Positions 58,981 to 64,000 of a DNA stretch of 64,000 nt are shown here, piece by piece. Both the position numbers and the translations under genes were made by a program. The stretch comes from Oceanicaulis sp. GTDB lineage: Bacteria > Pseudomonadota > Alphaproteobacteria > Caulobacterales > Maricaulaceae. The stretch is taken from assembly GCA_040112665.1 (NCBI GenBank), contig CP157796.1, positions 684,813 through 748,812 on the forward strand, in the 5' to 3' direction. The first letter of the stretch is position 1, and each line of letters opens with the position of its first letter. The notes under the pieces are model-generated. The model had not been told where the DNA came from. It was given only the letters and a program-made list of their open reading frames with translations, and did not search any database.

Positions 58981-59895
58981 CTACCCGTCCTTCAGCCCGA
59001 TCGCGCGAAGGCGCTCTTCGAGGAACGCGCCCGCGCTCACAGGCGGTTCGGCGCGCTCGGGGTCGAGGCCCGGCACGGGTTCGAGCATCACGTCGGAACG
59101 CGGCTGGACGAAGAAGGGCATGGAGTAGCGGCTGACGTTCTCGCCGGCCGGATTGACCACGCGGTGGGTGGTCGCGGGCAGGTCCCCGCCGGTGATCCGG
59201 GCCATCATGTCGCCGGTGTCCACCACCAGATGGCCGGGCGCGTTCATCACCGGCAGCCAGCGCCCGTCCCGGTCGAGGATTTCAAGCCCCGCGCCCTGGG
59301 CGGCGACCAGCAGCGTGATGAGGTTGATGTCCTCATGGGCGGCGGCGCGCACACAGCGCGGATCGGCGCCGTCGGGCACGGGCGGGTAGTGCAGAAGCCG
59401 CAGCAGCGAGGTGCCGCCCTCCACCCGGCTGGTGAAATAGTCTTGCGGCAGATCGAGCCCGTCCTCGATCGCGTGAAGGATCGTCCGGGCGCTGTCCATC
59501 AGCCGGTCGAACAGCGCAAGGATCGTCTCGCGGAAGGCTTCGGGCTCATCAGGCCAGACGTTCGGCGCTTCCCTAGCGCCGGTCTCGTGGCCGATCTGGA
59601 AGAACTCCTTGAGGTCCGGCGCGTCGGTGTCCTTGGCGTGCTCGCGGCCGAAGGGCGTATAGCCGCGCAAGGCGCCGGCCGCCTTCATCTTCTCGGTTTC
59701 CGGAAGGGCGAAATAGGCCGCGCAGACCTCGTAGGCCTGGGCGATGTCGGCCTCGCTCAGCGCATGGCCCTCCACCGTCACGAACCCGGTGCGGCGCAGG
59801 GCGGCCACGAAGGCCTTCCCGAAGCTGCGGCGGCCGGGCGCGTCGGCGTTCGTGTAGTCCGAAAGGTCGAAATGATCGATCGCGGCGCGGGTCAT
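58981..59895 (-). CDS. 2-oxoglutarate/Fe(II)-dependent oxygenase, isopenicillin N synthase-like
   Basis: The 304-residue protein has the double-stranded beta-helix fold of the isopenicillin N synthase/2OG-oxygenase superfamily. The iron ligands are in AAHEDINLITLLVAA (H187, D189) and ATTHRVVNP (H244), and the 2-oxoglutarate-binding R-x-S is in NVSRYSMPFF (R256, S258). The N-terminal FGKAFVAALRRTGFVTVEGH and RGYTPFGREHAKD are typical. Its start overlaps the ribokinase stop in ATGA, placing it last in the nucleoside salvage operon. The family includes thymine 7-hydroxylase, so a nucleobase or nucleoside substrate is conceivable, but the substrate is not proven. Confidence 0.88.
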   Translation of the reverse strand: MTRAAIDHFDLSDYTNADAPGRRSFGKAFVAALRRTGFVTVEGHALSEADIAQAYEVCAAYFALPETEKMKAAGALRGYTPFGREHAKDTDAPDLKEFFQIGHETGAREAPNVWPDEPEAFRETILALFDRLMDSARTILHAIEDGLDLPQDYFTSRVEGGTSLLRLLHYPPVPDGADPRCVRAAAHEDINLITLLVAAQGAGLEILDRDGRWLPVMNAPGHLVVDTGDMMARITGGDLPATTHRVVNPAGENVSRYSMPFFVQPRSDVMLEPVPGLDPERAEPPVSAGAFLEERLRAIGLKDG

Positions 59896-60758
59896 GAGCG
59901 GGCGTCCAGAAGCGCGTCGACCTCGGCGCGGCGCGGCAGGGCCGTCTGCGCGCCGGGCCGTGTGGTGCTGGCTGCAGCGGCGGCGCAGGCGAAGGCCAGC
60001 GCGCGGTCAGGGGCCATGTCCTCGATCAGCGCGACGGTGATCGCGCCGGTGAAGGCGTCGCCTGCGCCGGTGGCGTCGACTACGTCCACCTTTGGCGGGG
60101 CGGCGCGGGCGATCTCGACGCCGTCTTCAAACAGTACCGCGCCGCGCGCGCCCAGCGTGATCGCGACCCGCCCGCCCGCGGCCAGCAGGCGATCGCGGCC
60201 ATAGACCGCGGCTTCGGTCTCGTTGACTACCAGAAGATCGGCGCGCGCGATCAGGCTTTCGGGCACGGGGCCGGCGGGGGCGAGATTGATCACGACGAGC
60301 CCGGTGCAGCGCTGCGCGGCGGCGTCCAGCACCGCGGCGGGGACTTCGAGCTGGCCGATCAGCGCGCCCTCGATCGTCCCGGGCAGGTCGGCGATCGTGA
60401 GCGTGGCGTTCGCGCCGGGCGCGACGACGATCTGATTGTCTCCGCTGGCGTCGACCGCGATCAGCGCGACGCCCGTCGTCTCGCCCTGGACGGCGCGGCA
60501 GAGGCTGAGATCGGCGCCGTCTGCGCGCAAAAGCGCCAGCGCCGCCTCGGCCTCGGCGTCGTCGCCGGTGCGCGCGATCAGGCGGACCTCCGCGCCCAGC
60601 CGTCGCGCGGCGAGCGCCTGGTTCGCGCCCTTGCCGCCGGGATGCTTGGCGAAGGCGCCGCCCAGCACGGTCTCGCCGGCCTCGGGCAGGCGCGCGCACG
60701 TGGTCACGAGATCGAGATTGACCGAGCCGCAGACATGGATCGAAACCGGGGTCACCAT
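59892..60758 (-). CDS. rbsK: Ribokinase (PfkB family)
   Basis: The 288-residue enzyme phosphorylates ribose at O5. It shows the PfkB features: SIHVCGSVNLDLVTTCARLP, the substrate-binding GGAFAKHPGGKGANQALAAR, and RTGDDAEAEAALALL in the first half. VVNETEAAVYG and the ATP/anion-hole signature VDVVDATGAGDAFTGAITVA (D-T/A-x-G-A-G-D) follow. It lies eight bases behind the nucleoside hydrolase stop, behind GAGGACACG. Together with the nucleoside hydrolase and the transporter it fits the reuse of ribose freed from nucleosides. Overlap with the 2OG-oxygenase gene is four bases. Confidence 0.9.
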   Translation of the reverse strand: MVTPVSIHVCGSVNLDLVTTCARLPEAGETVLGGAFAKHPGGKGANQALAARRLGAEVRLIARTGDDAEAEAALALLRADGADLSLCRAVQGETTGVALIAVDASGDNQIVVAPGANATLTIADLPGTIEGALIGQLEVPAAVLDAAAQRCTGLVVINLAPAGPVPESLIARADLLVVNETEAAVYGRDRLLAAGGRVAITLGARGAVLFEDGVEIARAAPPKVDVVDATGAGDAFTGAITVALIEDMAPDRALAFACAAAAASTTRPGAQTALPRRAEVDALLDARS

Positions 60759-60765
60759 CGTGTCC

Positions 60766-61704
60766 TCACAGACGCTCCATCCGGTCGACCAGAAGATCGA
60801 ACAGGGCCGGCGCGTCGAGCCCCGTCACCCAGTTCACGTTCGCAGGCTTTCCGCCGAGCAGGTGCACGTCCACCGAAGTGTGCCCGCGGGTCAGCCCGTC
60901 GCGCGTGTCCACGCTGACATGAGCGGGCCGGGCGGTGAACAGATCGGGCGCGATCAGGTATCCGATCGTGCACGGATCGTGCAGCGCCGCGCCTTCCGCG
61001 CCGTAGATCTCGCCGTACACGCCGTTGACGTGCTCGACCATGTCCGCGGCGACGCGCGGCGCGGCGTGATCGGCGCGCCTGAGCCGGTCCAGCCGGTCCG
61101 GCGTGCAGCGGATCTGCAAGGTCGCGTCGAGCCCGATCATCGTCACCTTCGCGCCCGCGTTCAGAACCACATGGGCGGCGTGCGGATCGGCGTAGATGTT
61201 GAATTCGGCCGAGGCGGTGATGTTGCCGCCCGCCTCGCGCGCCCCGCCCATGACGACGATCTCGTCGATCGCCTCGATGAGGTGCGGGGCCTTGACCAGC
61301 GCCATCGCCGCATTGGTCATCGGACCGGTGAGCACCAGCGTGATCGAGCCCGGTTCGGCGGCTTCGAGCGTGTCGCAGATGACATCCACCGCGTGCCGGG
61401 TCTCTGGCGGGCCGTCGGGCGCGGGCAGCTCGGCGGCGCCCAGGCCTGTCTCGCCGTGAATGTGCTCGGCGAAGACCGGATCGAACACAAGCGGCCGCGG
61501 GCAGCCGGCGTAGACCTTCAGATCGCCTCGCCCGGCCACGGCGAGCACGCCTGCGGCGTTGCGCGCGCAGGTCTCGACCGGGACGTTGCCGGCCACGGTC
61601 GTCACGGCGATGAGATCGATCGCCTCGGGCGCGCCCAGCGCGGCCATCAGCGCGATGCAGTCGTCGACGCCCGGATCGCAGTCGAGAAGGACCCGGCGGC
61701 TCAA
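60766..61704 (-). CDS. Inosine/uridine-preferring nucleoside hydrolase
   Basis: The protein hydrolyses ribonucleosides to a base and ribose. The N-terminal metal-binding motif VLLDCDPGVDDCIALMAAL (DxDPGxDD) is diagnostic. Other blocks are AVTTVAGNVPVETCARNAAG, GPMTNAAMALVKAPHLIEAI, EIVVMGGAREAGGNITASAE and FNIYADPHAAHVVLNA, all typical of the family. I start it at a TTG at 61704 (312 residues) because a GAGGA lies just upstream and it follows the transporter stop by ten bases. A GTG at 61734 would give ten more residues overlapping the transporter gene. Base preference cannot be read from sequence alone. Confidence 0.9.
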   Translation of the reverse strand: MSRRVLLDCDPGVDDCIALMAALGAPEAIDLIAVTTVAGNVPVETCARNAAGVLAVAGRGDLKVYAGCPRPLVFDPVFAEHIHGETGLGAAELPAPDGPPETRHAVDVICDTLEAAEPGSITLVLTGPMTNAAMALVKAPHLIEAIDEIVVMGGAREAGGNITASAEFNIYADPHAAHVVLNAGAKVTMIGLDATLQIRCTPDRLDRLRRADHAAPRVAADMVEHVNGVYGEIYGAEGAALHDPCTIGYLIAPDLFTARPAHVSVDTRDGLTRGHTSVDVHLLGGKPANVNWVTGLDAPALFDLLVDRMERL

Positions 61705-61714
61705 GTCGTCATCC

Positions 61715-62938
61715 TCATGGCAGGAACAACGCACCCGCGATCGCTGCGCTCATCAGGTTCGACAGCGAGCCGGCCAGCACCGCGCGCAGGCCGAACTTCG
61801 CGATCTCCCCCATCCGGTCGGGCACCAGGCTGCCCAGCCCGCCCAGAAGGATGCCGATCGAGCTGAGATTGGCGAAGCCGCACAGCGCGATCGTCAGGAT
61901 CGCCTGACTGCGCGGGGAGAACGCCTCGAGGTTCTGGGTCAGCGTGATGTAGGCGATGAACTCGTTGATCACGAGCTTCTCGCCCACGATCGCGCCGGCG
62001 GCCTGCGCCTCGGCGACGGGGATGCTGAGCGCGATCATCAGCGGGGAGAACACGAAGCCCAGAATGCGCTGGATCGTCAGCCCCTCGATCCCGGCCATCC
62101 CGCCGAGCCCGCCCAGAATCCCGTTCACCAGCGCGATCAGCGAGACGAAGGCGATCAGCATCGCGCCGATGTTCAGCGCCAGCCACAGACCGTCCTTGGC
62201 GCCGACTGCAGCCGCCATGATGACGTTGGCGTGCCGCTCGTCCTTCTCGCGCGGTCTGACGAGGTCCTGGGGTTCGTCGTCCTTGCCCTCGTCGGGCATG
62301 ATGATCTTCGCCATCAGGAGGCCGCCCGGCGCGGACATGAAGCTCGCGGCCAGCAGATATTCCACGCTGACCCCGAGCTGGGCGTAACCGGCCAGCACCG
62401 TGCCGGCGACCGAGGCCAGCCCCGAGGTCATGATCGCAAACAGCTGCGGCTTGGTGATGCCCGCCAGATAAGGCCGCACGATCAGCGGCGCCTCGGTCTG
62501 GCCCACGAAGATGTTCGCCGCCGCGTTCAGCGAGGCCACGCGGCCCGTGGCGAGCAGCTTGTGCAGCAGCCAGCCCACGATGCGGACCACCCACTGCATG
62601 ATCCCGACATGGTAGAGCACCGCCATCAGGGCGGCGAAGAAGATGATCACCGGCAGGACGTTGAGCGCGAAGCTGAACCCCACCTCGGAGACCAGCGGGC
62701 CGAACACCATCTCGATGCCGGCCCTGGCGAAGCCGAGAAGCTCGTTGACCACCTGCGACATGGCCGCGAGCGCGGCGCGGCCTGCGGGCAGATAGAGCAC
62801 CAGCACCCCGATGCCGATCTGCAGCCCCAGCGCGGCGACCACCACGCGCAGGCGGATCTTGCGCTTGTTGGTGGAGAACACGAACGCGATGAACAGCAGC
62901 AGGAAGCCGCCGAAGACGGCGATGAGGTTTTCGGACAT
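61715..62938 (-). CDS. nupC: Concentrative nucleoside transporter (NupC/CNT family)
   Basis: The 407-residue membrane protein starts at the ATG at 62938 ([20 protein letters not shown], behind GAGGGGGAGA). It has about eight to ten membrane helices and the CNT motifs [20 protein letters not shown] and [20 protein letters not shown], together with [12 protein letters not shown] and [19 protein letters not shown]. The QTEAPL loop binds the nucleoside, and the family couples uptake to sodium or proton movement. It is the first gene of the operon nucleoside transporter, hydrolase, ribokinase, 2OG-oxygenase. An upstream in-frame extension to 63190 is not family-like. Confidence 0.92.
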   Translation of the reverse strand: MSENLIAVFGGFLLLFIAFVFSTNKRKIRLRVVVAALGLQIGIGVLVLYLPAGRAALAAMSQVVNELLGFARAGIEMVFGPLVSEVGFSFALNVLPVIIFFAALMAVLYHVGIMQWVVRIVGWLLHKLLATGRVASLNAAANIFVGQTEAPLIVRPYLAGITKPQLFAIMTSGLASVAGTVLAGYAQLGVSVEYLLAASFMSAPGGLLMAKIIMPDEGKDDEPQDLVRPREKDERHANVIMAAAVGAKDGLWLALNIGAMLIAFVSLIALVNGILGGLGGMAGIEGLTIQRILGFVFSPLMIALSIPVAEAQAAGAIVGEKLVINEFIAYITLTQNLEAFSPRSQAILTIALCGFANLSSIGILLGGLGSLVPDRMGEIAKFGLRAVLAGSLSNLMSAAIAGALFLP

Positions 62939-63072
62939 CAGTCTCCCCCTCGCGTGCCCGGCGCACTTTCCCCGCCCGGTCCGCGAAATCCCGTCCTTGC
63001 GCAGCCCGCAAGGCCCGGCCCTCTTCCTACGCCAGACCGCCGGATTGTTCCATACGTCCGCGGCAGGCGTGA

Positions 63073-64000
63073 TCAGGGGGCGGACGGTATCACGATGAGT
63101 TCGGTCTGCCGTCCGTCGAGATAGCGCACGGTCCGCCCATCGAAGATCGCGTCCTTCTCGGAGCGGAAATCGACGCGCTGACCGCCCCATTCGGGCACTT
63201 CGGAATAGCTCGTCAGCTCGATCGCCCAGGCGGTGTTCGGACGGATCGGCCCCGCCCCGCGCGGATCGGCGTCCTGATTGTCCCAGAACCCGATCGCCGG
63301 GCCTGCGCCATGGCCGTAAATCCCGATCGGGTGGGTGTAGATGGACGGATCGAGCCCTTCGGAGATCGCCTGTGCGCGGGCGCGGGCGAGGATTTCGTTG
63401 CCGCTGAGCCCGGCCTCGAACTTCTCAAGCAGGATGTCCTGCACCCGGTTGGTCGCTTTCAGCCCGGCCACGAGCCCGGCCGGCGGTTCGGTCTCGCCGG
63501 GTTTGAGCACATAGGCGAGCTGCTGGGTGTCGGTGCTGAGCCGCAGGTAGGTGATCCCGAAATCGGTCCAGAGCAGATCGCCCGGCTCGATCACCACGTC
63601 CCCGCCCAGCATGCCGTCCGCGCCTTGGCGCTGGATCCCCACCGAGGGGTGAAACCACGGCTGAAGGCCCAGCCGCGCAGCCTCCTCGCGATACCACCAG
63701 ACCACGTCGTCGGCGGTGGTGACGCCCGGCGTGATCACCTCAGCCGAAAACGCGCGCGCCATGATCTCATGGGCGATGCGCACGACGCCGGGATAGAGCG
63801 CGATCTCGCCGGGCGTGCGGGTCTGAAGCCAGCGCACCGCCAGCCCTTCGCCGGAGACGAGGCGCTCCTGATAGCTCTCGGGCAGCGCCGCGCGAAGCGC
63901 CGCGTACTGGCTCGCCGTCATGCCGTCGCCGAAGGCGGTGAGGTCTGAGATGTTGATCGCGATCGTCTCCGGATCACGCTCGGCGACGATGTCGGCGACG
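63073..64000 (-). CDS. M24-family peptidase (Xaa-Pro aminopeptidase-like), partial at window edge
   Basis: The frame is open from 63073 to the right edge of the window, so the N-terminus is missing. The visible part contains [20 protein letters not shown] and the metal-ligand aspartate region [20 protein letters not shown], in which the second aspartate is unusual for the family. [20 protein letters not shown] with the ligand histidine, [18 protein letters not shown] with the ligand glutamate, and [17 protein letters not shown] follow. This matches the pita-bread fold of methionine aminopeptidase/prolidase-type enzymes. It is on the same strand as the nucleoside operon but separated from nupC by 134 bases; no terminator was identified between them. 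Confidence 0.8.
   Translation of the reverse strand, partial: VADIVAERDPETIAINISDLTAFGDGMTASQYAALRAALPESYQERLVSGEGLAVRWLQTRTPGEIALYPGVVRIAHEIMARAFSAEVITPGVTTADDVVWWYREEAARLGLQPWFHPSVGIQRQGADGMLGGDVVIEPGDLLWTDFGITYLRLSTDTQQLAYVLKPGETEPPAGLVAGLKATNRVQDILLEKFEAGLSGNEILARARAQAISEGLDPSIYTHPIGIYGHGAGPAIGFWDNQDADPRGAGPIRPNTAWAIELTSYSEVPEWGGQRVDFRSEKDAIFDGRTVRYLDGRQTELIVIPSAP

Noticed and set aside
61559..63124. 521-residue histidine- and glutamine-rich frame on the plus strand
   Set aside because: It is the complement of the nucleoside transporter and hydrolase genes. Its odd composition follows from their codon pattern.

Overview
The window is chromosomal DNA of a GC-rich alphaproteobacterium, most likely a member of the Caulobacterales/Maricaulales (Hyphomonadaceae or Maricaulaceae type). 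The evidence is the dnaA neighbourhood (mutM, enoyl-CoA hydratase, rpsT, dnaA, dnaN, recF, with ubiE, ubiB and coaBC upstream), clusters of GANTC (CcrM-type) sites in front of dnaA and dnaN, promoters with Caulobacter-like TTGAC/GCTA elements, a DUF2794 gene and a large TonB-dependent receptor. No plasmid, prophage, insertion sequence, rRNA operon or CRISPR array was recognised.

Layout. 1-5.4 kb (minus strand): coaB and coaC as two separate overlapping genes, an AbrB-type antitoxin with a Doc toxin, ubiB, and an ECF42-like sigma factor with two DGPF (YCII) proteins. 5.4-7.5 kb (plus): a lipoprotein, an SDR oxidoreductase and pyrF. 7.5-9.9 kb: a lower-GC two-gene module (XRE/ImmA-IrrE metallopeptidase plus a beta-family protein) under a promoter built around palindromes; this is the best candidate for a little-described system. 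9.9-19 kb: ftsK, an exported beta-propeller protein, two AT-rich small membrane-protein genes attached to argG, a glutaminase with a eukaryote-like N-terminal domain, ubiE and small exported proteins. 19-28.6 kb: the replication-initiation region from mutM to recF, then thpR, a Bax-inhibitor family protein and DUF2794.

28.9-38.4 kb: a four-gene Gld-like ABC transporter operon, a thioesterase, DUF6671, NADP-isocitrate dehydrogenase divergent from a LysR regulator, a DUF533/TerB protein and tRNA-Ser(GGA). Two related GC-rich intergenic repeats lie in this part. 38.7-50.4 kb: a 2475-residue secreted DUF11-type repeat protein, a lipoprotein, a membrane-anchored protein of unknown function, and a NarL-type response regulator whose 3' end overlaps that of a convergent sensor kinase.

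50.8-64 kb: an FMN-dependent alpha-hydroxy-acid oxidase; a TonB receptor, YfcC transporter, exported cyanophycinase and isoaspartyl peptidase that together look like a locus for scavenging and digesting cyanophycin; and a nucleoside salvage operon (nucleoside transporter, nucleoside hydrolase, ribokinase) that also contains a 2-oxoglutarate-dependent oxygenase. A partial M24 peptidase runs off the right edge.

All assignments come from reading translated sequence and motifs by eye. No database search was made, and starts were chosen by ribosome-binding sites, overlaps and family length.
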